Below are positions 20,860 to 34,529 of a stretch of DNA of 64,000 nt, in pieces. The stretch comes from Sabethes cyaneus (Eukaryota; Arthropoda; Insecta; Diptera; Culicidae): the NCBI RefSeq assembly GCF_943734655.1, contig NC_071353.1, positions 22,400,501 to 22,464,500 of the forward strand, given 5' to 3'. The notes below the pieces were generated by a model. That model was not told the DNA's origin, ran no database searches, and saw nothing but the letters and a program-made list of their open reading frames with translations. Position numbers and translations under genes: made by a program. The first letter of the stretch is position 1. Each line of letters starts with the position of its first letter.

Positions 20860-23800
20860 TAAGTTGTAATAGTCCAACAATTTTGTTCTGCAAACAAAAA
20901 CCCAACACAACTCAATTTTCGAATGCAGTTTTCAATCAAAGTTTTGCTTCATGTGCGGTAAGGTTTCGTTTGCCTGCAGTGACTACAATTAATTTCACCA
21001 TTTTTTCTTCTTCTCAGCATGAACAGAAACAAACATGGAAACCTATTCAAAAGTTTAATTTTTCCTTACTTCCTCTGCCTGGTGGTGGCGTATCCCGAGT
21101 AACTGGTACAGGCAGTTACGTTTCTCGCTTGCGCCATCAACTGGTTGGAAGGGGTTTTAATAGTTTTGTTTCAATTAAATGTCATTGAATGAATTCTTAG
21201 GTGTTCGCTTTTATGGTGTGCTTGGACTTGAGGTACAATTGTGGTTTAATTTTTCATTTTAAATTTCGAGCAAATCTGAAAAAAATGGAAAAGTTATTTA
21301 AAAATTTACTAAGTGATAAACGAATATTTCTTGTTCTTCTTTGTCAAATGCATGAGTACAAATTTGAGTAAAGCTACGATTGAATATTCTCCTTCAACTA
21401 CAAATATTCCATCTTTAACCGCTTTAATCCTGCAGAACCGGTAAGATTACATCATCTTTTTACCTGCGTAGAGCTGGAACTAACCATCTAGTCTTGTTGC
21501 ACAACACTGTCGAGGGAGTAATTAAGCCTCGCATGCACCATAAATCAAAGATAGGCAAATTAATAACCTCAGGGAAAGGCAAGAACACAAACGCTTCCTT
21601 CACCGCCCGCCAGTGTGTACGCTTTCCCAGTCTCCGTTACTGGCAAGGGACGTAGCAGAGGGATGGGTGTGTAACGGTGCAAAAAGTGTAACGCCATGTT
21701 TGCATGTTTCGTTTTCCCAAGCATAGTATTTTCTGTTCGTTGTGATTTGAAAGTACTCATTAATATTCTTTAGATGCTGAGGGCTCGTGTTCGAAGCTTC
21801 GCAATGGCGTCGTCGGTAGGTAAGATTTCGATTCTCGACGATAGTCGCTCCGAAACTGGGTGTGAATGAATTATTGCCTGACGTGCCCAGGTTGGTGGTA
21901 TGTTGCGTTTCTTTGAAGAACATGAACTCTTCTTCTTCGTTGGGTGTTGTGAAAGCACTCATTAATATTCGTTGAGATGCTTATCATAAATGTTCACTGA
22001 TTTGAGTGTGTTTGCGCAGAATATGTCTGTCTTCGATTTGGCAACTTGGTATTAGAATGTAATTATAATTTGAAATAAATTTGTAAAGTTTGGTGATTAT
22101 AATTCCTAAATTTCAGGATGACATCCTCTTTCCTGCTGCTAGAGCATCGAAGTTTAAAAAATCAAATTTTGTGACATATCCGACTCAACCGAATCAACTT
22201 ATTCCCTAGCTTCCATTATTGAAATTGACGTTAAATTGATTCGATCATTGCACACTGATCAATCAACAACAAAAAAAAAACATTTCACCCCCACCCGCTA
22301 TGCTAACTGAAAATCTTTCGAAAAACTTTTTCCCCGCTTGCTGGCCTGTGTCGTGCCGTGATTGAATGAATTATTCATCGATCTAAATTAGGAAGCTGTT
22401 CACTTTGCAATCAAATTGGCACAACATTTTTACACCACGACGAATGTTTTCTCCTATTATTGCTGTCCCTAGCAGAAAGAAAACACGTCACGTGATAGCA
22501 CGCTCCGTTTTGCCAGCGCACGTGCCAACACGGGAATTCGCCAGGTAAATTAACACTCACAAAATAGAGCCGGAAATCATTTATTCTGTCCACGACTACT
22601 GACCGTAAGTCGTGCGTACGAAGCACGTCATCGCGTTGTGTGACATGTCGTCAAATCACATCCCCCGTAAACCGTAACCGTTGGTGCGTCCTTTCATCCC
22701 TTGAAGGCGAACCGGATTTTACTATTCGAAAGTAACACCTGGCTGACTGACAGCTGGCAGGACGAAGGCCAGGCCTGAAACTGACGCAGTCGTTCCACGA
22801 ATGCAAACTGTTGCTAGTCTTTCACTTGCTTTCCCTATACACGCAGTCAGTGTAGAATGCCACTTCATTCTATTCGGTTAGAACGTAGATTAATAACTCT
22901 TTCAAAAAAAAATGCCACTTGTTTTGTTAGCGACTCACGGGAAAAATTCAACCAACAATACAGGTGACAAGTTTGAACGACGGAAACTTTTTTTTCTACA
23001 ACAAGTTACTCTCGAGTCGATCAGCTCCCCTTTTGGGTATGTTATCCAACTCGGGATGTCGGGAAATGTGGGTGAAAGTTTACATGAATGAAAGATGGAA
23101 CAAGTGATAAATTTCCACACGTTGTCAACGGCGATGATGATGTTTTTTTGTGCTTTTTTTTACTCAATAGCACCTGAAGGCACGGCACATTCCCCCGGTT
23201 TGTGCTGCGACGCGCTGACGCCAGTCAGGATGATTTATCGCAACATCTCCAATCTGGCTTGCGGCGCTTCGGTTACGGTGGGTTACCTGGATTCAATCCA
23301 AAATAGGAAAAAAAGTACCGTTTTGGTGTGGATCTTTCCAATCGGTCGTGGAAAAGTTTTGTTCGAGAGGAAATTTATTTTGATGAAAGCGTGTTTGAAG
23401 GATATCTCAACATGATCCATGCTAATATTTGCTTAGAACAAACAAAAACCATTTCGATTCGGAACTGCTCCCTTGCTGATTTCGAGGTGGGCCCTGGATT
23501 TGATGCATGGTACATACGCTTCTAAAAAGGTGTCAAAATGAGCAATGATGATAGCGAGAGTGAGAGTGATAAAGCCTTATGAAAACGTCTGGGAATCGCA
23601 TGCCACGAGACAACTGTGCCACAAGATTCGATCAATCATTTGGCGTGGTTCGTGCAATTCCTATCGGAACCATCAGAGTTTTGGGGGCGTCATGATGGAT
23701 TTTAATCTGCACAGATGAAGAGATGAAACCGAAGCGCGTACACCTACAGGTGTGTAACATCATGAACGCATTGTGAAGAGGTCAAAGCGCGGCGGCCGAA

Positions 23801-24050
23801 GAGAACGAGGATCATTTATTTCCTTCCGCTAACGCACTTCATCAATTTGCGGGTTTCATAAAATGGCGAGATAGGCCTAAAAATATTTCGCCAATTTGTC
23901 TCGTCGGTTGAGGCCACCGGGGAATAGGTGGAAAAATGTGAATGAAAAGTCCGTAGTATGGATGCGCCAGGGAAACGAAGCAGCCAGATCTTTCCGATGG
24001 CATTTAACAGATTGACGAATTATCATGAAATATATGTTTTACCGCCAAGT
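20860..24050. other. Unique-looking non-coding DNA
   Basis: No domains or element ends are visible. A short direct repeat, ACTCATTAATATTC with GAGATGCT-like flanks, occurs at about 21752 and 21956. Open frames here (up to 130 codons, starting inside the transposon end at 20796) have no protein character. Confidence 0.45.
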
Positions 24051-25070
24051 TTGTTAATTTATTACACAGTAAAATGGCTGAGATGGTAAGTCTCTGGAGA
24101 GACTCGTTAACAAGATTGCTTTTAGTAGGATGATAATGGGTGCTTGGGTTGGGAAAACTTCCGCGGAAAATATGCGTAGATTTGAAGAATTACAAATTTC
24201 AAAACATTTGTATTTGGTTCTATGTTTTTGCTGTGTTGATGCTTCCAATTTATCTGATTTGCTTGTTTTTTTCGCGCCTCCGAATTTTGTTATTTTCTTT
24301 ATTTTGTAAACCTGACATATTTTTGGTTGTTTCGACTCTGTCTTGGTTCTCTTCATATTTAAGTTCATATTTTTCTTCCATACTTTGATTCTCTTAATTT
24401 TTATGGACTATTTGATTTTTCCACTTTCATGACTTTCTAAGAATTCTTTCGTTAAAAACTCACTCTTTTCGCTCTCTTTACTCTCCTAACACTCCTAATT
24501 GGGTTTTGATATTTGGTTTTTGGTTAGAGAATTTTAATATTAAATGAAATGTATGAAAATCGATTAATAAATTTTGGCTTCTGATTATTTATTCTCGATT
24601 CAATACTTAATGTTTGATTTCTGACCTTTCTATGTTAAGTTTTCGGTTGTAAATTATTAATCTGTATTATTTGATTTTGGTTTGGACTCTTAATCTCTCA
24701 ATTTGTTGACCCCCTTAAATTGACTATTTTGCCTCGTAACTCTCCTGATGCACTTCACTATTTTATATACTCTTTATACTATATACTATACACTATATAC
24801 TTTATACTTTATACTTTTTAGGAACCTTTTTTTTCTGATTGTTTTGTTGACTATATTGACTTTCTTTGAATTCTTTTGACGTTTCCGACACTTTTAGTTT
24901 ATTTTTGACTGTTGTTTGAGTTTTGATGTTTGACATCTAATATTTTGATTTGTAATTTTTATTTTTATTTTTATTTTTAATGCATAATTTTCGATTTTGG
25001 ATTTTTATTGTTTAATTTAAAATATTTAATTCTTACTTTTTCTTATGCACTAGCTGATATTCGGGGCTGT
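24051..25070. other. AT-rich low-complexity tract
   Basis: This stretch is T-rich with TTTTGATTTTTGG-type wording, a TATACT-type run at about 24763-24822 and a TTTTTA run at about 24958-24985. Nothing else is recognisable. Confidence 0.6.
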
Positions 25071-25074
25071 TTTG

Positions 25075-25640
25075 TCTTTCAGCCATTTGTACATCTGTTA
25101 TTGTAACGAAAATTCTCATAATGCAAGAAACAAAACCCTTTTTCTTCATTTGAATGTGTCTACCCTTTGTCAGCTCCCTCTCATGTTGTCCCGTAGCCAT
25201 TTGTAAATTTGTCTTCTTTTCGATAGTCCCTACAAAGACAAAAACCAGGTCTTTCTCACGTTCCTAACATCCACCTTGTTAATGGCCACCCTATTTTCCC
25301 CTTCGAAAATCCCCTCTTGGTGTCCAGCCACTTCTACAACTGCTATCGTTCCAAATGCAAAAGAAACGCACCGCTTTACCCATTTGAACCTCCCTCCTTG
25401 TGAGAGATCGTCTCTCCTTTTTGTCCACCCCCGTGCGCTGATTTTTTTATGTCAAAGAGGATATGTGCCAGGTTTGATGAAGAACCGTCCGAGCGTTTCG
25501 GAGTTATGCCGGAACGTACATTCATAATCATGTTCCTCGTGTTTGCTGTCAACTCCTTCTTAGTCAGCTCTCCTTAGCCAATTATGCGTCTGTTTGTTCT
25601 CTGAAAATACCAATAATGGAAGAGAAACAAAGCCTTTTTT
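25075..25640 (+). repeat. ~115-125 bp tandem repeat family, about four diverged units
   Basis: Units open with a CAGCCATTTGTACATCTGTT-type phrase and contain GCAAGAAACAAAACCCTTTT, CATTTGAA and a CCCTTTGTCAGCTCCCTCTC-type end, with starts near 25078, 25192 and 25320 and another near 25570. Near 25460 a phrase GGTTTGATGAAGAACCGTCC resembles the conserved 3' tails of other repeats. The inverted relative is at 2020-2310. Confidence 0.65.
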
Positions 25641-25654
25641 CATATATCTCACCT

Positions 25655-26160
25655 TGGCCAGCTTGGATTTGGTCGCCATATCAAAAAATCGCTATTTTCG
25701 CCATCAGCCTCCCAACCGACTTTCATTTTAAGACCACCATTGGAAAGCTGAAAATAAAACTACAGGAAACATTCATAAAATTAGGTGTGCATTGATATTA
25801 ACTGAATAAAACAACCGGTTATCTTTAGCAAGGTTTTTAAAAATTATTGTGATGTTTCCAAAATTTGGTATAAAATACACTACAAACCACACGCTTTTGT
25901 GAAGAAAGGAGATAAGGGTTACGAATGAGGTGAAACAACAAATTGGCGGCCATCTTGGATTTGGCCGCCATGTTGGATTTTATCATGAAATCACCATTTT
26001 CGCCTCGATCTCCCAAACCGATTTTAATTTAAAGACCACCATTGGAAAGCTGAGAAAAAATGCTTTAGGAAATCTTTATCAAATCAGATGTGCGGGGGCA
26101 ATAACTAAATGAAATCCAATCCAATATGGCGACCAAATCCAAGATGGTTGCCAAATTTTC
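25655..26160. repeat. Two-unit duplication with CTTGGATTTGG motifs
   Basis: GGCCAGCTTGGATTTGGTCG plus AAGACCACCATTGGAAAGCT near 25655-25755 recurs near 25945-26055 as CATCTTGGATTTGGCCGCC plus AAAGACCACCATTGGAAAGC. An inverted copy, ATGGCGACCAAATCCAAGAT, follows at about 26125. Confidence 0.7.
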
Positions 26161-26570
26161 TTTACTCCATTTACTCCATATTCTTTACAGAACTGTACCA
26201 ATGAAACAACTAACCTATGGCAAATTTAGGAAGTATCACATGATGCAGATCTCATGGTTTACTAAAAATTTCGCATTTGTCTAAACTGTCGGGCCCCTGG
26301 CGAACGAGGGGTTCACTGTTTCGAGGTATTAAAAGTGTAATTCTCATTTCTTAACCATTTTTAACCAATCAAGTAAAAAATTCTAATATTTGCAGACCTC
26401 GTGTCAGTAGTGGCCCCGTTTCAACGAAAAATACTATTTGCTAATGTGTGACTTCGGTTATAACCAACAAACATTTTTGCTGTATAATTGCTAATTAAGC
26501 GCTTGATTCCTGAACATTGGCTATAAAACGGTTGAATAATCTACTGTTCAAATGAAATGTTTGTTGGGGA

Positions 26571-26670
26571 ACCACCTTTCGAGAAACATTTCTTGTCTTC
26601 AAAAACCTCCACATATCAATTTTGACTCCATTTTCTTGATTAGTTAGCTTTCGAGTTATGCAGAAATTCC
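26571..26670 (+). repeat. Single fragment of the GAGAGCCCC tandem repeat
   Basis: AACATTTCTTGTCTTCAAAA, CCTCCACATATCAATTTTGA and GAGTTATGCAGAAATT match one unit of the 143-bp family, without the hairpin segment. Confidence 0.7.
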
Positions 26671-26689
26671 TTTTGACGCAGGACTACGC

Positions 26690-26850
26690 CTTACGGCAAG
26701 GTTTTGCACGAAGTGTCTTTCCAAAAAATCAAAAAATGCGAGTGTCACGAAAAAATGAAAGATTTTGAATGCTAATAGCTTAGCGGTTTCCAGATCGATT
26801 TAAATATTGTTGCGCCAATCGATCGGAAAATCTTCTACGCATCCACACCA
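26690..26850 (-). repeat. Dispersed repeat, partner of 50446-50580
   Basis: On the minus strand GAAGATTTTCCGATCGATTG is followed by CGTGACACTCGCATTTTTTG and GGAAAGACACTTCG. The plus strand at 50446-50580 has the same series (GATTTTCCGATCGATTG, CGTGACGCTCGCATTTTTAG, GGAAAGACATC). The family is unknown to me. Confidence 0.55.
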
Positions 26851-27085
26851 ATAAATATCAAATACGTATTATTGAAAAAATAAAAATGAACAAACATAGT
26901 GTTCGGTTATAATATGACTCTGTATGGAAACGCATGTTTGCCGTTTCATTAGAAGTGTAATGAAAAGATGTGCTGCTGATAAAATGGAATTCAATTGGTA
27001 AAGTCCTTTCAACGAGGGGGAACCATTGGTTAGTAATAAAAACAATCTTTAATATCTGTAAGATATATTTGATGCCATCGCTTAC

Positions 27086-27238
27086 CTTCTTAGTGAAGAA
27101 CGTAAAGCACTCGGTCCCCTGCCAATCGTTGCCGTCTAGTCTCAAGTAGTTGCACTTCGCTGGAAAGATGTTTTTCACCAACACTTCCTTCTGGATGATT
27201 GTATGCTTTTCAGACACGTCTAGCCTCAACTGATGCTT
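27086..27238 (-). other. Candidate 153-nt coding exon, unidentified
   Basis: On the minus strand ATTTTTATGTAG, with CTAAATTGAC upstream as a possible branch point, precedes 51 open codons beginning KHQLRLDVSEKH and containing FPAKCNYLRLDGNDWQGTE. They end in AAG followed by GTAAGC. The length is a multiple of three. The peptide looks protein-like but I cannot name it. Just upstream (27240-27560, minus) other frames also look protein-like (for example FVLPDQARSEEVGNDETLCV) but are broken by stops, so this may be part of a decayed gene rather than a working exon. Confidence 0.3.
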
Positions 27239-27795
27239 CTACATAAAAATGTCAATTTAGGCCAGTTTCGCCGATTGGTTGGATGGCTTCGACCTCCCGT
27301 TTCAAGGCGCGGAACAATAAGGCCACCTTGCTCGCCGTATTCCTGTTCATTTTTTGTTACACTTAATGGTCACGCAGCATCGTCGGGCAGCCGAAACCAG
27401 GCTTCCCTCGACGCTTTCGCCGTTCTCCAGAAAGGGGAGAATCGATGTTATCCAACGGACACAAAGTGTCTCATCATTTCCAACTTCTTCGCTACGAGCT
27501 TGATCTGGTAGTACGAACAAAGCATCGAGCGTAGTTGTTTGACTGTTTTCGCTATGGCTGTTGCATGCAAATCAACTGATAACACTCTCAAATTTTATTT
27601 GTACTCAACAAGGTTGCTACGATTGGCGATGTACAAGTTATTGCACGTTACTGATAATGCCTTACTGAAATTTGGGCCTCTTTTGGTGCCCCCAAGAGCT
27701 GATGCCCTTGGCGGTGGCCAGTCTGGCCAACCGCACGCTACGGCGCTGGGTAGTCCTACGTCACCTATGCGGTCGTGTCTTGTCACAACCGCTCT

Positions 27796-28230
27796 GATTT
27801 TTCATTTGTAGGAGAGCCCTCTCCCGCTCTCCCAGAGAAGGGAGGGGTCTCGAACCACACTTCGAGAAACAATTCTTACCTTCAAAAACCTCCGCATGTC
27901 AAATTTGATTCCACTTGCTTGATTAGTTCTCTTAGTATGCAGAAATTTCATTTGTATCAGAGCCCCCCTCCTAGAGGGGAAGGGGTCTCGAACCACCATG
28001 GAAACATTTCTTGCCTCTAAAAACCCCACATGCCGAATTTTGTTCCAATTGATTAGGTCTCGAGTTGTGCAGAAATTTGTGTTTTATTTGTATGGAAGTC
28101 GCTCTTTCCAGACAGGAAAGGGTCTCGAACCATCATAAGAACCTTCCTCGGCCTCCAAAACCCCTGCATACAAATTTTCACGCCGATCAGTTCAGTAGTC
28201 CGTAAGGGTCATATAGACAGACAGACTTCA
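27796..28230 (+). repeat. GAGAGCCCC tandem array, about three units
   Basis: GGAGAGCCCTCTCCCGCTCT, TCATTTGTATCAGAGCCCCC and TTTGTATGGAAGTCGCTCTT mark three units, with GGGGTCTCGAACCACC after the hairpin. The array ends in TTCACGCCGATCAGTTCAGT and AGACAGACAG, a tail of the kind often found on dispersed arthropod repeats. Confidence 0.8.
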
Positions 28231-28439
28231 TTTTTTGAATATTTTTTACAAAATATGCATTTTATATGGAAAAGTCACATATCCGATAAAAAAAAAACAA
28301 TACCACATATCCATCGTATAAGAGAAGTAATAGTATGTTTTCTTCACCTAGTGAATGATATAACAACTGTTTTTGCAGGGTCTACATTAAGCCAGTCTTG
28401 TAAGCATCATAACATGGTGGTGCTTAGAGATCCTAATTT

Positions 28440-28900
28440 AACGGTACTGCGTCAAACTTTCTTCTGTTGATAAGTTCTACGTCGACGGTCTAAGCAATGG
28501 TCTCATAACCAAGCTGCGATATCTTGTGAAAGAGTTTGTCGGCCACAGCAAGGAGGAGAGAACACCTTGTGGACATACTTTGATCATCGAAATCGTGACC
28601 GACGTATCTCCCAATGATACTGTGATTTATCCGCTCGAAAGCATTGATTGAATCCAGCTCATTGTAGTGCGGTCGGCTCCATTTTAAAGAAATGCCGTAA
28701 TAATTGAATTAAAGGACGTGTAATCGAAAGCTGCTTCAATATCAAGGAAAGCACAAAGTGCCGTCTTCTAATATTAGAAGCCAATTCTCCGGAATATGTC
28801 ACAAAGTGAAAATGGCTCGAAATAGGTTGATGAGCTCGGATGTTATAACGTTGTCCATTTTCTGTATGACAATTGTTTGGCATATTATGTAACAACCCAT
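28440..28900 (-). pseudogene. R1-like non-LTR reverse transcriptase fragment
   Basis: The minus strand reads AFLDIEAAFDYTSF (catalytic Asp in the LDIE block; normally FLDIEGAFDNTSF), NGADRTT..WIQSML, VSLGDTSV, then CPQGVLSSLLW (normally CPQGGVLSPLLW). A stop splits the middle, and the YADD block is missing at the low-coordinate end. FLDIEGAFDN with CPQGGVLSP is wording typical of R1-type elements. It is a short dead remnant. Confidence 0.7.
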
Positions 28901-31900
28901 ACCATAGGAGTGAGGCCTAATTTCATCGATTTTTTTAACATTTTAAACTCTGCATTTCATTTAAATGCGAAAGAGAAAAATAAATTATGCAAATATTTCT
29001 GTGTTGTAATACAGCCAGGAGTCCACTAGAATTGTTCTCCTGTCATCACTAACCGCGATGCGACCGCACCGGTTTGCTGGCCTAAACGCCGCCGCCGGTT
29101 CTGCTTCACAGCAGGGTTGCTGCACTCAGTTACCCTCACTTACGCTCATTGAACTGTGTTGCGTTATAGAAGCAAGATCTCTAGAACTCACGTGTGAAAC
29201 ATTTGTTGGGTTGAACGTAATCGATAACTTTCCTGAATTGAGTACTGCATTATTTTGCTCCTTATATGCTAGGAAACGCCATTAAACCTTGCTATATAAA
29301 TTGAACATTTGTTTTCTAATGACAAAGTTACAACATTATTACAGCTAAATTGAAAAAATAATGCTGTACTCAGTTCAGAGAGAGTGTCAAATGCATTCAA
29401 CTCTACAAATGTTTCATACATGACTTTTACCGGATTTGTTTCTATAAGGAAATACAGTCGGATGAGCGTTGGTGATCGTATTTAAGCGTACCAATTCTGT
29501 TTTAAAATAATATTCTCTATTTTTTCTCTCATCACATATGGTTTTCTTGCAAAACATGGAAGAACTTAGATCATTAAAAAGAATTAATATTGTAATGTAA
29601 ACTACCTGCGAAAAATTTCTACTGCTATATGTCTAAAACCAAGTTTCAGAATTGTTCCACAAGTTTAGCAAGAAAACGGGACGTGATGGACAATTTTTTA
29701 TTATTATTTTTTCTGAACTCAGTGGACAAAAACCTATAAGAATCAGTTGAAAAACGCTATGCAGTTTTTTGATGCAGGCCTGTGATAGTGAATAATGCTT
29801 CCTTATTTGCCTGCCCCTACTAATACTCTGTCATATGACATATTGAAAGATAGGTATTATGACTTCCCTGCGCTTTGTTAAGTACATGTGTGTTGTACTA
29901 ACATTCCTATCCACATCCCCTGTGGTTTTTGGACGTAGCCAGGTATATAATGCGATTATATAGCCACGTACAATGTGTACAACTTTATATGACACTAATG
30001 CTAATATCAATTAGGGATTTTTGGCTACTGGAGCGAAGTATTGAAGAAACTGAATGTCGTTTTTCCAATTTTTATTTTACTGCGTTGATGTGTTGACTGT
30101 GTTGATCAAAAATTCCTGGACTCGATTTTCTTCGAAGTGGCAAATAATTTATTAGGAGTTTTCTCGAAATTCAAGAAATTCTTTTTGGTGATAAATATAA
30201 ATGCTTCGCCTTGTACTTTGTTTGAAAATCATTAAAAGTTTAATCGCTATTTGATCAGAATTTCGCGGAATGCCTTTTCACTGCAATTATTCACAAAGCC
30301 CTTGGCTGAGAGAGAAAAAAAACGATACTTTTCTCACAATAACCGATTCCGGAACAGAAAGTTGCTAGCTGTTTTATTCGTTTGCGGACTCAGGCGACCG
30401 TAAACGAGAAAGTTAGCCGGCAAAGCTGTCAATGAAACGAACCGGCTGCTCAATGGCTCTTATCGGCACTACTAGAGCCATTCAGTATGGTGGTGGCGGG
30501 AAAGGCAGAACTTTTTTATTACCCACACGACGCTGGCGCTGGGGCACAGTCGAGTCGAGCGAGATTGAGAATGTGAGTGGTTCGACTTTCGCCTCCTGCC
30601 TAGATGCCTAAAGCGCTGAAGTTCGAACATAACCATATTCTTGTGTCCATGAGGGTGTGTCTACGGTACGAGTCTCCTCCGTGTGTATGTAAGTATGTGT
30701 GCCACCACCACACCGCGTTCCTGGTATTGGTTTTGCATACAAAACGGTACATTATCTGACGGGTGAAATTGCTTTTGTTATGGAAAAACTGTTTAACTTG
30801 GTTGGGCTCGAAGTTTGCCAGCAGAGGAGCAAAACTGGCAGGCAGAAGTAAGTGGTGGCAGCAGTAGAGCGCAAATTTACGGTCACTCTCTGATAGAATA
30901 TCAATTAGCTTACAGATGTCGAATTAGGGCATCCTTACGGAGATGCTGTCTTCATCCCGCAGGAAGTCGGTGCGGTGCTGTGCCGGAGTCAGTGTGAACT
31001 TATGGAAGATATTTTTCGATTTTTCTTGGTTTAAGCTATTAAGATGCGAGGCTTGGAATGTGTGTGTTTAATATGTTTGGACGGAAGAGATATTCGGTCT
31101 TTACAATCTAGTTTTTTTTTATTTCTTGTCGTGTTTGTCATGTTTTAATACATTTGAGGTTGAAGTGATTTCCACTTTATTTGAATTTCGATGGCTTTCG
31201 AATCTGTTCTCATAACAAGGAGCAGCGTCGTAGCAACCATCAAAAGGACCTGACCTGAATCATTGATTATCCATAGAATAGTATGGAAGTTTCCCAAGTT
31301 TCTACTAGGCATTGCGCTATCACAGCGAGGCTCGTTCGCTTAAGGATGAACCTTTATCACAAGTGCGAGCTAACTGGCACACACTAGCATCAATTCTCAT
31401 TCTCGTACAATGTGTGACTATGACTATCACACAGCCAAAAATTAATTCAGCAAGCCAACACTAGCGAAAACTTTTCGCCAGCTCTCGCTCACATGTTATC
31501 GAAAAGAGGATTTTGGGGTATGATAGATGCAGCGAAATGCAATTTTAATTAAGTATAAATTTTTTACGTGACTGTGATCTACGAAAATATATTTTTAGTT
31601 GCAACATAAGCTTGTGTGAATTTTTCTGGCACCGAACATTGCCGTTGGAAACGAAAAGTCCTCGACAATCCTCAGAGCGGGCCGTTGCGTATCTACCCGA
31701 AGCAGATACGTATGGTGAGGGTTCGTCGTTATTTGTGCACGAGTATGTGTAGTATGCTGTCAACTTATTTACTCTCCGCAATATTCCATGTGTTACTTTC
31801 CACAGCAAGTACTGTCAAGTATTAATCTGGCTGGGATGTGAAAAGTTCCCCCACCGACCGGGTGGCATTGCTCAGCACGACGATAGAGACTCCCAATGGG

Positions 31901-34395
31901 AATTATTGACTGGGTTGCCCTGAAAGTTTCACCACTCGGAAGGTGGTTGCTGGGAAACGGTTCAAAACCACCAGAGTCTCAAACAGCAACGGTGAGAACA
32001 GTTTGGTGGGGGTCTTTTGATATTCTGCTTTGAGTTTTGATCGTGTTTATTAAACACTTCATTATGGATGTGGTGCTATTATGACGAGTCAATTTCAAAG
32101 TTGTATTTTGATTTCAAATTTTGACATACTGTTTTCTCGGTTTGAGTGCCTCAGTTACATTGGACTTTCTCAAGAGTAAAAATATTTCATCAAAATTCCT
32201 CTGTCCGTACTACCGAAGCTAACTCTGAAGTGCAGCTGCAGCTGGAGTCGACCGGCATCGGTGGGGAATTTCATCCGAAAGTTGTGTGCTGGTGGAAAAT
32301 TTAATTTTCTAAATGGGTATACCTGCTCAGTGGCTAGACGGTGAAATATGTTTTTATTACACACATGACAACTGTATGTGGTATAATGTTATTTTTCAAA
32401 ATTGCTTGTCCATAAAGCTAGCATTGCGGAATTTTTCATTTGATTCCGGATGCTAGTTTTGAATTATTAAAAACCATTAAATTAAAATTTGAAATTCAAC
32501 CTTTATTGCTTTGTTGCTATTAAAATACCAGAGCCACTGGAAGGTTAGTTAGTCAAGTTGGAAAAATTAGTCCATTTACGATAAGACTTTTCATGGCTCA
32601 TTACATAAATGAGTGAACAAAAAGTGCCGGAATCGATTTCTTTGTGTCTCGCGTGTTTCAAAAACACGCCAAACTCTGTGGGCTGCGGAGCGGCGACCTG
32701 TGCTAATCTGTAGCCTAGAATTGCCGCAAGCGGAAGCTCCGCGGCACCGCACCGGTACGGCAGACACATACAGTAGAATTAGTCAGATTATGGAATTAAA
32801 TTTCCATAACTGCAGGCCCGGAACGCGAGCAGAAACGCAAACAAAGGCCTCTTTCTGGCCGCATACACACAGCCGTCGGCATGTTGGCGCAAGCATAACA
32901 ATCAATAGGATGACAAGCATAGAATCAAGCACATTGTTAGGCCATCATTCACCGTCAACACACGGCAAAAGATGCCAAAAAGTTTCTATAGAAGCTTCAA
33001 TCTCGAAAGAAATTATCCAGTGCAGCCTATGATTACCAATCACTGACGTCTTTTAGTATCCGTCCTTAGATATCCTGTTCCATTAAAAACACCAAAGGCT
33101 GAGTACGGCTGGGAACACGACAGCACCGGACTGACAGAGGCTCAACAAGAACGTTGATGACGTTGGCGGAAATTTAATCCTTTTTCCTCCGGATTGCGCA
33201 GTCATCGGAACAAAAAGCCGCACAACTCTGCCGGGGCGCGTAGCTTTACGCGGTGGAAATCCTGTCAATGATCAACCGAAAGCGATGCCTGGCGCTAGAT
33301 TTCACTATTAGGATATTCAATTGTTAGGAGTTGAAAATTGCTCGCCTAGAATCCGAGCTGGCAAACGTAAATTATTCACATCAATCCCGATTGTCTGCGG
33401 TAACCACGCTCAGCAAGGTCGAAATTTCATTACACTGACAGCGATGCAGGCAGATAGATCAATCTGCAAGACGTAAAGCGGATTACGTACTACATTTCGG
33501 GGATCCTGATATAACCTTCGAAGCAACCGGCATCGGAAGAGCAACTTTACAGTCACCGATTCGATTCTTCTGCGGCCGGCCGGCGGCTTCAACGAGTCAC
33601 TTCATCCGTTCCGTTCGCCGGTGACAGTTCTCATTCTCATAAATGGCACCATAAAAACCCATGTACCCGAAAAACATGGCTCACCAGCGGTTGCGACGGC
33701 GGCCGGCGGCGGTTGCAGAGCTTATTATGAAGACCCCCAAATGTGTTCTTTTTCCTGCACGGCACCAGCCAGTTACCGGACGAAAGCCGAGGCACATTGC
33801 ATGAGAGCCTCCCCGCCCGGGATGGAAGGCAGCATCATTCGACCGTAGGGGCTCTCGTTTATGAACGAAAACAAAAGAAACAACACCAAGTGAATTCGAG
33901 CCCGGTATAATGGATGTCGGTAGTAGTTCCCCGGGTGGGAGTGAGAGACAGAGCCGGAAAGGGCTGAAACAAGGCGGTATAGAGAGTTGTCATTCTGCAG
34001 TTGCTTAAAATAAAATATCCGAAATGAACGTTATCATCATTGTGAAGAAAATAATAAAATGGAAAAATATTTTATTGACCATTTGTTCAATTTCAATTTA
34101 CTCGATTGTGGTCTTTCAGCTTCATCCGCCATTGTAGTTGAAACGTTGATTGTTTTAGTAAGAATGCCTCGCTGATGATCATGAAAACAACCTTCGGTGG
34201 TGTCAATAGGCTGAGAACATAATTTTATATTTTTCTAGAAAAAATATTCGTAAAACTATATTCGTAGCTGATCAAAAGTTTCATACCATTTAGAAACATT
34301 CGTAATTTTATTTTCTACTGCACATGTTATTACGAATGGTTCGTAATTGGTACGAAAAAACATTCGTAGCACATTTTGCATCGGAACGCATTTGT
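28901..34395. other. Long unique-looking region without recognised genes
   Basis: No transposon ends or protein domains were found in 5.5 kb. From about 30300 to 33900 the sequence is less AT-rich and has CA/GT-rich patches and inverted GCC/GGC runs, such as around 33570-33720. It may be intronic or flanking DNA of a gene outside the window, or conserved non-coding DNA. Open frames up to 139 codons look random. Confidence 0.4.
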
Positions 34396-34529
34396 TGTAC
34401 ACGAAACATTCAGGACTGATTTTACTAAAAATATAACGTACAGTAATGGTCCTAGCTTGCTTCCCTGCGGAACGCCATATTAAATGCAAAAGCAGTACGA
34501 CTTAGTAGAGCTTAATTCAACTGAGAATT

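Noticed and set aside
20796..21188. 130-codon plus-strand frame
   Set aside because: Starts inside the transposon terminal palindrome and continues into non-repetitive DNA without domain features.
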